From Qingshengfaniella alkalisoli (GTDB lineage: Bacteria > Pseudomonadota > Alphaproteobacteria > Rhodobacterales > Rhodobacteraceae): 64,000 bases of DNA. Shown here in pieces: positions 8,280-15,680 of this stretch. The stretch's first letter is position 1; every line of letters begins with the position of its first letter. The stretch is taken from positions 62,001 to 126,000 of the forward strand of contig NZ_CP042262.1 in assembly GCF_007855645.1 (NCBI RefSeq), written 5' to 3'. Position numbers and translations under genes: made by a program. The notes under the pieces were generated by a model. That model saw only the letters and a program-made list of their open reading frames with translations. It was not told the origin of the DNA and ran no database searches.

Positions 8280-9272
8280 TCAGTTCCTATAGCCCGGCTT
8301 TTGGTGCCACGCCCACGCAGTGGAAATCATCTGCTCCAGCGTTGAATGATCCGGGCTCCAGCCCAGAACATCTGCGGCCTTGCGTGAACCCGACACCAGC
8401 GCCGCACAGTCGCCGGCGCGGCGCGGGCCATCTTCGGCCGGAACTGGTTCATCCGTGACGCGGGCAACCGCCTCGACCACCTCACGAACGGAGAAGCCGC
8501 GGCCAGTGCCCAGATTAAAGACCTCTGACGCACCACCCTTCAGCAGGTATTCCAGCCCCAGCACATGCGCGGCGATCAGGTCGGTGACATGCACATAATC
8601 GCGCACGCAGGTCCCGTCCGGCGTCGGGTAGTCCTGCCCGAAGATGGTCAGCTTGTCGCGCCGCCCGCGCACCGCGTCCAGCGCCAGCGGGATCAGGTGG
8701 GTTTCGGGGCGATGGAATTCGCCCACCTGCCCGTCCGGATCCGCGCCCGCCACGTTGAAATAGCGGAAGAACACATGGTTCAGCACAGCCCCCGGCGCCG
8801 CGGCGAAGTTGCGGATCAGATCTTCAACCGCACGCTTGGACGCCCCATAGGCATTGATCGGCTGTTGAGGACAGGTTTCATCAAGCATCACACCGTCCTG
8901 CTCACCATAAGTCGCACAGGTGGAAGAAAAGGCGATATGCTCCACGCTTGCCCGCTGCATCGCCTCGATCAACCGCAATGACCCGATCACGTTGTTGTCC
9001 CAGTACAGCCCCGGATCGCGGGCGGACTGGCCGACATCCGACAGCGCTGCGAAATGCATCACCGCCACTGGTTTGTGCTTGGCAAAGACCTCGTCCAGCC
9101 GCGCGGGGTCCCGCAGATCACCTTCTTCCAAAGGGCCGAACTGCACCGCGTCGCGCCAGCCGGTGACAAAGCTGTCGAAGGTCACAGGGGTATACCCCGC
9201 TTCCGCCAACGCCTTGCATGCATGCGAACCGATATAGCCCGCGCCGCCCGTAACCAGAACCGTGGAAGTCAT
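8280..9272 (-). CDS. galE: UDP-glucose 4-epimerase
   Basis: This 330-residue protein has the NAD-binding motif TGGAGYIGSH at the N-terminus, the SSTCATYG catalytic Ser/Thr region, and the YGASK motif (Tyr-x3-Lys) of short-chain dehydrogenase/epimerases. These features, with RYFNVAGADPDG and RDYVHVTDLI, are diagnostic for GalE, which interconverts UDP-glucose and UDP-galactose. Its length is normal for the family. It probably supplies UDP-Gal (or UDP-GalNAc) to the neighbouring glycosyltransferases. parS-like palindromes flank it on both sides. Confidence 0.93.
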   Translation of the reverse strand: MTSTVLVTGGAGYIGSHACKALAEAGYTPVTFDSFVTGWRDAVQFGPLEEGDLRDPARLDEVFAKHKPVAVMHFAALSDVGQSARDPGLYWDNNVIGSLRLIEAMQRASVEHIAFSSTCATYGEQDGVMLDETCPQQPINAYGASKRAVEDLIRNFAAAPGAVLNHVFFRYFNVAGADPDGQVGEFHRPETHLIPLALDAVRGRRDKLTIFGQDYPTPDGTCVRDYVHVTDLIAAHVLGLEYLLKGGASEVFNLGTGRGFSVREVVEAVARVTDEPVPAEDGPRRAGDCAALVSGSRKAADVLGWSPDHSTLEQMISTAWAWHQKPGYRN

Positions 9273-9335
9273 GCTGCCTGCCCTTGTGATGTGGATCTTT
9301 CCCTCTGACTATCGGGCCTTGCCCAAAAGGAAAAC

Positions 9336-9353
9336 TGTTTCGCGCGCGAAACA
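9336..9353. repeat. parS-like palindrome, copy 2
   Basis: This is an identical 18-bp perfect palindrome. It lies between the Doc gene end (9367) and the galE start (9272). Confidence 0.75.
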
Positions 9354-9366
9354 TCCTGATCGGCGG

Positions 9367-9756
9367 TTACCCGATAGGTGTGACGTCTCGTGCAAGCCAA
9401 TCCGCGAAATCGTTCTCCAGAACTTTACCGGCTGCAAGGTCTTCCATCATGCGCACACCTTCGATCGCATCGGTCCGAAACACCAAACCGTTCACGCGCA
9501 AAAAGGTCACTGCAGTCACGCAAGCTGTCCGTTTGTTGCCATCAACAAATGCACGCGCTTTGGCGATGCCGAACGCGTAGGCGGCGGCCAACTCCACAAG
9601 GGAGGCGCTTGCATAAGCGTGGCGGTTAACCGCAGGCCGGCAGGCTGCTTCCAACAACGCGAGATCGCGAAAACCCGCTGCTCCACCGTGGCGCGCTATT
9701 TGTCGGTCGTGGAAAACAACTACGGCACGCAATGGGATCCGAACGGGATCGCTCAT
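9367..9756 (-). CDS. doc: Doc/Fic-family toxin with altered catalytic motif
   Basis: The protein is 129 residues from ATG 9756, whose ATGA overlaps the stop of an antitoxin remnant. The N-terminus VVVFHDRQIARHGGAAG and the signature AFVDGNKRTACVTAVTFLRVNG place it in the Doc (death-on-curing) group, kinases of EF-Tu related to Fic proteins. The motif position normally held by the catalytic histidine (H-x-F-x-D-x-N-K-R) reads RAFVDGNKR here, with a CGT codon, so the histidine is replaced by arginine and the enzyme is predicted to be inactive. With the antitoxin also truncated, this looks like a disarmed module kept in the partition region. Confidence 0.8.
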   Translation of the reverse strand: MSDPVRIPLRAVVVFHDRQIARHGGAAGFRDLALLEAACRPAVNRHAYASASLVELAAAYAFGIAKARAFVDGNKRTACVTAVTFLRVNGLVFRTDAIEGVRMMEDLAAGKVLENDFADWLARDVTPIG

Positions 9757-9836
9757 GCCAGGGCAGCAAGAAGATCGCGGTTTTCGTCCATCACGATCTC
9801 GGGCTGTTTTTGCGCGCGGAACGCTTGAGCCGAGCA
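9753..9836 (-). pseudogene. Truncated antitoxin of the Doc module
   Basis: The last ~27 codons of an antitoxin remain: FRAQKQPEIVMDENRDLLAALA before a TGA that overlaps the Doc start codon. An upstream in-frame TGA ends the frame, and no start or DNA-binding N-terminus is present. The overlap with Doc shows the original operon order. Confidence 0.6.
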
Positions 9837-9938
9837 GTATCACCCCTTCGATTCACGCAAGGGTTGAGCGAGCCCATTGAGTCTGCAAAACTCACCTTGA
9901 TAATCGCCGATTTTTACAAAAATTATTTAAGGTGGCAC

Positions 9939-10370
9939 ATGTCCAGCGCATTCAGAAAGAGATGGAATATCGCTAAAGGCGCCATGGAAACCGCATGGGG
10001 CAAGGATTTCGTCAAGAAAGAGTTCAAGGATGATCTGGGTCCAACCTTCGACAAGCTCTCGAAAGACATGGACGCGTTGAACAAGAAGCTGATCGGTGTC
10101 GAGAAGGAACTGGCAAAGATCAGCAGCCAGAAAGCCAAGCTCATCAAAGATTACGAACAGGCAACCTCGACGCTCACCAAGTACGGGATGAAGATCAAAA
10201 TCAAATCCAGCAAGGAAAAGACCGACCACGGCAAACAATGGGATGGGATCGAAAAGATCCTGACCTCGGAGTTCTCGAAAGATTGGGGTAACGGCTATTA
10301 CTCGACCCATCGACGGGTCGCCAAGCAGGTCAACGAGCTGGAGCCCGACTATCCCGGCCAGCCATCATAA
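9939..10370 (+). CDS. Hypothetical Lys-rich coiled-coil protein
   Basis: The protein is 143 residues from ATG 9939, with AAGGTGG upstream. It is strongly charged and lysine-rich. A long predicted coiled coil runs from about residue 35 to 75 (LSKDMDALNKKLIGVEKEL, then AKLIKDYEQATSTL). No signal peptide or membrane segment is seen. I do not recognise a family. It lies on the opposite strand to its neighbours and converges on the VanZ-like gene, overlapping it by six bases. Its base composition looks less GC-rich than that of galE or parB, which suggests a separate origin. Confidence 0.65.
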   Translation: MSSAFRKRWNIAKGAMETAWGKDFVKKEFKDDLGPTFDKLSKDMDALNKKLIGVEKELAKISSQKAKLIKDYEQATSTLTKYGMKIKIKSSKEKTDHGKQWDGIEKILTSEFSKDWGNGYYSTHRRVAKQVNELEPDYPGQPS

Positions 10371-10943
10371 GATATCCTGACCGCGCTGTTTCGCGCGCGA
10401 AACACTGCGCACCAGGGCAAACCCCAACATGACACCCGTGACGTTCAGGATCAGGTCGTCGATCTCGAAGTGGCGGTAGGAGCAGGGATAGAGACCGTAA
10501 AGCGCCGTGATCTGTGACAACTCGATAAACCCGGTCAGGCAGATGGCACACACGGCCGCACGGTTCCAGCTGCGCGTGACGCGCGCCAATGCCATACCGG
10601 GCAGCGCGAACAGCGCGACATTCATCACTGGCGACACGATGCTGAGGCTATAGAGCCAATCACCCAAAGGGCGGCCTTCATTCCAGAAGCGGGTGTAGGC
10701 ATGGGTGAACCGGAAGGGCTCGACATACTTGCGGGCGCCGCCTTGGCTGCAATCGAGCGTAGCCGGATCGGGAAAGGGGTGCAGGCCCAGAAAGACGACG
10801 AACAGCGCCGTCAGGGCAAATGTCGCAGCAGCCCGCGACAGGCGGTGGCCGGCCAACCTGACGCCCAGCCCCAGGACCAATGTGCCGGCCAATGCGTAAA
10901 GAAGCGCGCCGCCCGCATAGATGACCATCTCGACCGGTGTCAT
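10365..10943 (-). CDS. VanZ-like membrane protein
   Basis: This 192-residue protein has about four to five hydrophobic membrane segments. Near the C-terminus it has the VanZ-like signature RHFEIDDLILNVTGVMLGF, with the acidic pair before the last helix. VanZ-like proteins are small inner-membrane proteins of poorly known function; some confer teicoplanin resistance. The start overlaps the parB stop (ATGA), so it is translated with parB. Its last codons (SVSRAKQRG) are encoded by parS-like palindrome copy 3. Confidence 0.75.
   Translation of the reverse strand: MTPVEMVIYAGGALLYALAGTLVLGLGVRLAGHRLSRAAATFALTALFVVFLGLHPFPDPATLDCSQGGARKYVEPFRFTHAYTRFWNEGRPLGDWLYSLSIVSPVMNVALFALPGMALARVTRSWNRAAVCAICLTGFIELSQITALYGLYPCSYRHFEIDDLILNVTGVMLGFALVRSVSRAKQRGQDIL
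10387..10404. repeat. parS-like palindrome, copy 3 (inside the VanZ-like gene)
   Basis: This is an identical 18-bp perfect palindrome. It lies within the C-terminal codons of the VanZ-like gene and encodes part of SVSRAKQ. Confidence 0.72.
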
Positions 10944-11944
10944 GCCTTGAGGCGTCTCAGCAGATCCTGCGCCTGTGCCAGCAACGCGTCATCGACATTC
11001 TGGCCCGTCAGCGTGAGCGTAATGGTCCGACCTTTCCGCACGGCATTCAGCGACAGGTCTTTGCCCAGCTTTTCGGCCGGCTGTTTCGCGCGCGAAACAC
11101 TGGGCTTCTGCCTGGGGGGGTCGGCCAGCTTGGCCAGCAGGGCGATCTCGTCCTCGGCGGTTTGCGGGTCTGCCTCTTTCAGCGCCTCGGCAATGCGATG
11201 TCGGTCACCAAAGCGCAGCCGCGACACCAGCGCCAGCCCCAACCGTTCGGGAATATCGGCGGGAAAGCGCACGACATGGCCCAGCTCTTCATGAAGCTGC
11301 ATGAAGGATCCGATCTTGGACCGCTTCGCGCGGCTGGCCGTTCCGAACAGCCCCCGCAGTGCTGCGCCCTGATCTTCGAACACACCGCGCCTGGCGGCCT
11401 CATAGGCGACGCGCGCACGCTCGTAATAGCTTAGCCCGACGCGGATCTCGTTTTCCTCGACCATCGCGACATAGCTGTCGGCGGCTTCCTCAGCTGGGCG
11501 GATCAGGGCACGCAACGTGGCGAAGCGGTCCTCTCCGGTTTCCGCGTGAAGCGCTGTCAGGGCACGCAAGCGCCGCCAGCCGGAGATCAGACCAAAGGGA
11601 GCGTCACTGTCGGGCAGGGGGGTGATCTCTGCCGGTGTGCGCTGACCGTGTTTGCGGATGGAGGCCTTGAGCGTATCGAACTCGTCCTGATCCAGCGTGA
11701 CGCGATCACGCAGCAGGTGATCAGCGGCGATCTTGCCCAGCGGCACCTCGACGATCATCCGGCCTTCCTGACGGGCGGCTTCGATTCCATCCGCCATTTC
11801 ACGCAGTGCCGATACGCCTGCCGCTTCGCTGGCGACCTGCGCAATGGGTGGCACCGACAGGTTCAGCCGTCGTCCGCCATTATCCGGCGTTTGCGAGGGC
11901 GAAAGGTAACCCGGCTGCGCGGGGGTCAGGCGGCGTCTGGCCAT
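10940..11944 (-). CDS. parB: Plasmid partition protein ParB
   Basis: This 334-residue protein has the ParB/Spo0J core: IRKHGQRTPAEITPLPDS, GLISGWRRLRAL and VAMVEENEIRVGLSYYERA. A helix-turn-helix region around GLALVSRLRFGD and a C-terminal dimerisation segment (TLTLTGQNVDDALLAQAQDLL) follow. ParB binds parS and, with a ParA ATPase, segregates the replicon. AAGGAG lies upstream of the ATG. Five parS-like palindromes lie within ~3.8 kb, one of them inside this gene where it encodes SVSRAKQ. The ParA gene that should precede it is missing or truncated at a recombination junction near 12110. Confidence 0.88.
   Translation of the reverse strand: MARRRLTPAQPGYLSPSQTPDNGGRRLNLSVPPIAQVASEAAGVSALREMADGIEAARQEGRMIVEVPLGKIAADHLLRDRVTLDQDEFDTLKASIRKHGQRTPAEITPLPDSDAPFGLISGWRRLRALTALHAETGEDRFATLRALIRPAEEAADSYVAMVEENEIRVGLSYYERARVAYEAARRGVFEDQGAALRGLFGTASRAKRSKIGSFMQLHEELGHVVRFPADIPERLGLALVSRLRFGDRHRIAEALKEADPQTAEDEIALLAKLADPPRQKPSVSRAKQPAEKLGKDLSLNAVRKGRTITLTLTGQNVDDALLAQAQDLLRRLKA
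11082..11099. repeat. parS-like palindrome, copy 4 (inside parB)
   Basis: This is an identical 18-bp perfect palindrome within the parB coding sequence. It encodes SVSRAKQ in the linker before the dimerisation domain. Confidence 0.72.
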
Positions 11945-12048
11945 CAGGCGGCTCCTTCATTGGCAAAGGGGCTGTATGGGGTGCGCCCGGTCAATAAATC
12001 CTTGGCCCACCGTGCGGTGTTTCGCACGCGAAACAGATCAAGGTTCAT
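11944..12048 (-). CDS. 34-residue ORF linking parB to a truncated upstream gene
   Basis: The ATG at 12048 overlaps the stop of an upstream fragment (ATGA), and the TGA overlaps the parB ATG (TGATG). The peptide ends LLTGRTPYSPFANEGAA. It contains the variant palindrome copy 5 near its N-terminus. It could be a small coupled ORF or the displaced end of parA. The family is not recognised. Confidence 0.4.
   Translation of the reverse strand: MNLDLFRVRNTARWAKDLLTGRTPYSPFANEGAA
12018..12035. repeat. parS-like palindrome, copy 5 (one mismatch)
   Basis: TGTTTCGCACGCGAAACA differs from the other copies by one central base, so it is no longer a perfect palindrome. It lies just upstream of parB. Confidence 0.65.
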
Positions 12049-12113
12049 TGCGCGGCCTCCGCTTGTGCGGCCAGTTCATCCCGCCGCCATGCCCCGATCA
12101 ATAATCTCTTACC
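12045..12113 (-). pseudogene. C-terminal fragment of the gene upstream of parB (possibly parA)
   Basis: On the minus strand a frame reads KRLLIGAWRRDELAAQAEAAQ and stops at 12045, overlapping the next ATG. By position it would be the end of the partition ATPase gene parA, but the surviving ~22 codons are too few to identify it. The sequence to the right belongs to the end of an unrelated plus-strand gene, so the replicon has been rejoined here. Confidence 0.4.
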
Positions 12114-12311
12114 AACATCCCGACAGGCGATACAGTCACAACCTCAGGCTTCAGCCTGCTGGAAAGCTGGGAAATCTTACGTCGGACCCGAACAGACCCG
12201 TATGGTGAACGTGTCGGTCACACTGTCGGACTGGCTCTATCGCGCGGTGCTAACGCTGAGCCGCGACTATTTTACGCTCGAAAGCCGTTGGAGCGGCGTC
12301 TATACGAATGA
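12105..12311 (+). pseudogene. C-terminal fragment of an unidentified gene
   Basis: An open frame without a start reads FSLLESWEILRRTRTDPYGE, then VGHTVGLALSRGANAEPRLF, and ends ARKPLERRLYE with a TGA that overlaps the ATG at 12308. The smooth amino-acid composition indicates the true end of a protein whose front was removed at the junction near 12105. The family is not recognised. Confidence 0.5.
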
Positions 12312-12673
12312 TCGCGCAAGAATTGTGGACGCCAGCGGCGCTGGCAAATCTCGATGGAAATCTTGCCCCAAAACCGAGTTCATCGTCCCTGCGACGTGTC
12401 TTTCGAAAGATAATCCGGGATATTGCTGCATTGGATCACTTGTCAGACTACCAGTTGGATGTGATAGAGAACGACATGGCCGTCATCATACCCCGTGCGG
12501 TGGACGTAGTCGATGATGACCCATCTTACCCCTTGGCCGCGGTATCTGGGCTGGATGCTAATGCGCTGGAAGCGGATTGGTGGCGTTACTGGGCAGCGTT
12601 GGGACGTCCGAGATTGTGTAGTCCGGCGAGGGCTTTTATGGCGTATTGCAAGAAGCGTAGCGGAGATGACTAA
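12308..12673 (+). CDS. Hypothetical 121-residue protein
   Basis: The ATG overlaps the stop of the preceding fragment (ATGA), so it was the downstream partner of the lost gene. Residues ~28-60 (LRRVFRKIIRDIAALDHLSDYQLDVI) faintly resemble the short DUF1127 helix pair, which I treat as weak. It has no signal peptide or membrane segment. It ends 39 bp before the GT4 gene in the same direction and may be the first gene of the glycan operon. Confidence 0.5.
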   Translation: MIAQELWTPAALANLDGNLAPKPSSSSLRRVFRKIIRDIAALDHLSDYQLDVIENDMAVIIPRAVDVVDDDPSYPLAAVSGLDANALEADWWRYWAALGRPRLCSPARAFMAYCKKRSGDD

Positions 12674-12712
12674 CACATTTCGTACAGGAAGCATGTTTGG
12701 AGCTTTCCTTCT

Positions 12713-13813
12713 ATGACAGCCGCTCCACGCATCGCGTTAGCGCCCGGTTCTATTGATGGCGGCGGGATCGGCACTGTGACTTTGAACCTTGCTGAAGGGC
12801 TTGTTGCCCGCGGTGCGAAGGTCGATCTCCTTTTGACAACCGTGCCAAAGGATGGACGCCGTATACCCGATGGTGTGGAGACCGTGGTTCTGGCAGGCCG
12901 TACACGGCAGGCTTTTGGAGCTGCCAAGCGGTATATGTCGCAGTCGCGCCCCCATATGATTGTTACGGCGCGAAACTACATGCATCTGCTGATGACCGCC
13001 GCACATCGGAGCACCGGAGCGAGCAAGCACTGCGCGCTGGTTTGGAGTTTTCACACGCATCGCAGCACGGAACGTTCACACGCAAGACTCAAAGACCGGC
13101 TGGTCGATGCGCTTGCTGTTCGGTTTGCGGGATGGGCAGACCATCTGGTTGCGGTTTCCCACGGTGTTGGCAATGATCTTGCGGCTGCAGGTTTGCCCGA
13201 AGACAAGCTGCGCGTGATTGAAAACCCTGCCTGGACGGATTGGTATAATGACCTGGCACAGGCGCCCTGCTTCCATCCTTGGCTGCAGGGGGGGGAGGTT
13301 CCGGTAATTCTGGGGATTGGTCGGCTGAGCAAGCAGAAGGATTTCCCGCTTCTGATCCGCGCCTTTGCCAAGTTGCGAGCCTCGCATCCGGCGCGGCTGA
13401 TCATTCTGGGAGAAGGCCCGGACCGCTCGGCTCTGGAAGCGTTGATATCGGATCTGGAAATTTCGGAGCATGTATCTCTACCCGGCCATGTTCCGAACGT
13501 CTTTTGCTATCTGGCGAAAGCACAACTTTTTGTGCTCTCATCGCGTTGGGAGGGATTCGGGATGGTTCTGGTCGAAGCAATGGGCTGCGGTTGTCCGGTC
13601 ATCTCGACCGATTGTCCCGCCGGTCCGGCGGAGATCTTGCAAGGCGGGCGCCTAGGACCGCTCGTTCCTGTGGGCGATGTTACAGCCATGGCTCATGCGA
13701 TGGTGAACACATTGGCTGCGCAGATACCCCTATCCGCCTCTGCACTCCCCATGGATCGGTTTCGAGCGGACGAAGCGGCACAACGCTACCTATCCCTGAT
13801 GGTGCGTACATGA
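12713..13813 (+). CDS. Family 4 glycosyltransferase
   Basis: This 366-residue protein shows the GT-B GT4 pattern: a glycine-rich N-terminal loop (SIDGGGIGTVTLNLAEGL), HLVAVSHGVGNDL, and ILGIGRLSKQKDFPLLI at the start of the donor-binding domain. The E-x7-E motif is WEGFGMVLVEAMGCGCPVI. It is a retaining transferase of surface-polysaccharide synthesis; the donor is not predictable. The next GT2 gene starts within its stop codon (ATGA at 13810), so the two are translationally coupled. Confidence 0.88.
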   Translation: MTAAPRIALAPGSIDGGGIGTVTLNLAEGLVARGAKVDLLLTTVPKDGRRIPDGVETVVLAGRTRQAFGAAKRYMSQSRPHMIVTARNYMHLLMTAAHRSTGASKHCALVWSFHTHRSTERSHARLKDRLVDALAVRFAGWADHLVAVSHGVGNDLAAAGLPEDKLRVIENPAWTDWYNDLAQAPCFHPWLQGGEVPVILGIGRLSKQKDFPLLIRAFAKLRASHPARLIILGEGPDRSALEALISDLEISEHVSLPGHVPNVFCYLAKAQLFVLSSRWEGFGMVLVEAMGCGCPVISTDCPAGPAEILQGGRLGPLVPVGDVTAMAHAMVNTLAAQIPLSASALPMDRFRADEAAQRYLSLMVRT

Positions 13814-14670
13814 CTGCGATAGCCTGTTCGGTGATTGTGCCTGTGTATCGTCAATGGGACCGGATGCAGACATTTCTGACCGCGTGGAGCGCGCTCAAAC
13901 GAGCACCGGGCGAAGTAGAGCTGATCATCGTGAACAATGAGCCTGATTTCGAACCGGGGCTTGGCACGTTGCCCGAATGTGCGCAGATCATAAAGTGCGC
14001 AAAACCGGGGTCGTATGCCGCGCGCAATGCGGGGGCATCGGTCGCGCGAGGGACGTGGCTGATCTTTACGGACGCCGATTGCGTCCCAAGATCCGATTGG
14101 CTGGCGAATCTCTGTGCAGCTTTCAACGATGTGGGCGAGACGCTGCTTGCAGGCGATGTCCAGATGTTCCGGGAGGGCCCGCCGAACTGGTGCTCGAGCT
14201 ATGACTTGGTGAGAGGGATACCACAGCGGCGCTACGTCTCGCGGGGCTATGCTGCTACGGCCAATCTGGCGGTACCGGCACAAGTTTTCAGAAGAGTTGG
14301 CGGGTTTGACCCGCAGCGGTTTTCGGGGGGAGATGCGGAGTTCTGCCGCAGAGCGAAGCAGCATGGAATACCGCTTCTATTTCTTTCGAATGCGGTTGTA
14401 GAGCACCCGGCCCGTGCGAGTTGGGGAGATCTCGTAAAGAAAGCGAGAAGGGTCAAGGGTGCGCAATTAACCCATGGATCCTATTACGAGCGGATATACT
14501 GGATGGCCCGCACGTTGTTGCCGCCAATCCCTGAACTTTGGCACCTTGCACGAAGTGCGAGACCAATCCCTGATCGACTCAAAGCTCTGATCATCCGGCT
14601 GTTTCTGTGGCCTCTCGAAATAGCGGAGATCGCGAGCCTGCAACTTAACCGTAACCCTGAACGGCGTTGA
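13810..14670 (+). CDS. Family 2 glycosyltransferase
   Basis: This is a 286-residue GT-A protein. SVIVPVYRQWDRMQTFL opens the fold, and ELIIVNNEPDF and LIFTDADCVPRSDWL carry the metal-binding acidic cluster. A longer open frame reaches back to 13279, but it lies inside the GT4 gene and the coupled ATG at 13810 is the natural start. The middle contains RGYAATANLAVP and FSGGDAEFCRRAKQHG, the acceptor-side region with the ED-like catalytic element seen in rhamnosyl- and related GT2 enzymes. It converges on the ABC permease gene, 10 bp away. Confidence 0.86.
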   Translation: MTAIACSVIVPVYRQWDRMQTFLTAWSALKRAPGEVELIIVNNEPDFEPGLGTLPECAQIIKCAKPGSYAARNAGASVARGTWLIFTDADCVPRSDWLANLCAAFNDVGETLLAGDVQMFREGPPNWCSSYDLVRGIPQRRYVSRGYAATANLAVPAQVFRRVGGFDPQRFSGGDAEFCRRAKQHGIPLLFLSNAVVEHPARASWGDLVKKARRVKGAQLTHGSYYERIYWMARTLLPPIPELWHLARSARPIPDRLKALIIRLFLWPLEIAEIASLQLNRNPERR

Positions 14671-14680
14671 ATGGGCTCTT

Positions 14681-15460
14681 CTAAAGTTCGTTCAGTATTT
14701 TCTTGTGATATCTTCTCAAGAAAAAAATACCCACGGTCATTGGAAAAATAGCAAAACACATGGCATATTCCACGGAAACGTAATCGCCAATATATTCAGG
14801 GTATACACCTTGCCGCATTTTTCCAACAACGTGGATAAGCGGATTGTACCATAAGTATTGGGCATACTTCTCAGGAATCTGATCAAAAGTAAAAAATATG
14901 CCAGAGGCAAGAAACGCGGGACGATTTACAATTCCCCAGACCTGAGACCAAACCGGGTATAATGAAAAAAGAAGACAATTCAGGGATCCAACGCCAAGCC
15001 CAATCATCAGTGCCAGCACCAATGCGGTGGCGACCTCAGTGTAGTTAAGCATAAGCGGAAGATCATACAGCAAAAATATGCCTGCAAAAACAACAGTCGC
15101 AACGACGATTTGTATCAGTGCGTTCAGCAAGAAACGAGCGAGAACCGCGTCAAGATAGGTGACTCTAGGGTAAATAAGAAGTTGCCGCGAGAACGTGACT
15201 GCCTTTGAGACCTTGTTTTGGGTGGAAGTATACATCAGGAACGGAACGAGTCCGGAAGCATAAAACAAAGGAAAGCTTGTTCCGATCGCGGGCGTCCGCG
15301 AAATGGCGCTGAATGCTAGCGTAAGAAGTGTAATGCCCGCCGCTGGCTCCAGAATCGCCCAGATATAACCACCAGGCGAGCGACCGTAGGTCGTTGACAT
15401 CTCCCGCAACATCAATGCGACGATGACACGAATTGTACGCATATCCCAGATCGCTGTCAT
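14681..15460 (-). CDS. ABC-2 type polysaccharide export permease (KpsM/Wzm-like)
   Basis: The 259-residue protein has six predicted membrane segments. The ABC-2 features MLREMSTTYGRSPGGYIWAI near the N-terminus and YNPLIHVVGKMRQGVYPEY before the last helix are characteristic of KpsM/Wzm capsule exporters. The protein would form the inner-membrane channel that exports a lipid-linked polysaccharide, with an ATPase partner (KpsT/Wzt). No ATPase gene and no periplasmic or outer-membrane partner is in the window, so they must lie elsewhere. It is less GC-rich than parB or galE. It diverges from the KpsC-like gene across a 220-bp gap. Confidence 0.88.
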   Translation of the reverse strand: MTAIWDMRTIRVIVALMLREMSTTYGRSPGGYIWAILEPAAGITLLTLAFSAISRTPAIGTSFPLFYASGLVPFLMYTSTQNKVSKAVTFSRQLLIYPRVTYLDAVLARFLLNALIQIVVATVVFAGIFLLYDLPLMLNYTEVATALVLALMIGLGVGSLNCLLFSLYPVWSQVWGIVNRPAFLASGIFFTFDQIPEKYAQYLWYNPLIHVVGKMRQGVYPEYIGDYVSVEYAMCFAIFPMTVGIFFLRRYHKKILNEL

Positions 15461-15680
15461 GGCCTCTACTCTTCCATTGCCAGTTTAATCAATCTATTGC
15501 AGGGAATGACGATCCACAAGTCGAACGCCTCTCATGCAGTTTGTCTGATGACGCTATGAAAATCTTCTTGCGCGCAGAAGGGGTGTCTGCTGAACAGTGG
15601 CTGGTGACTGGGGGGATTCTTGGTTAGACCGTGCTTGCAGCCGGAATAGTCTGGCGGCCATAGCGTCCGAGAGCAGATAG

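Noticed and set aside
13279-13809. N-terminal extension of the GT2 gene at 13810
   Set aside because: It overlaps the GT4 gene completely and encodes glycine/arginine-rich sequence with no fold. The coupled ATG at 13810 is the natural start.
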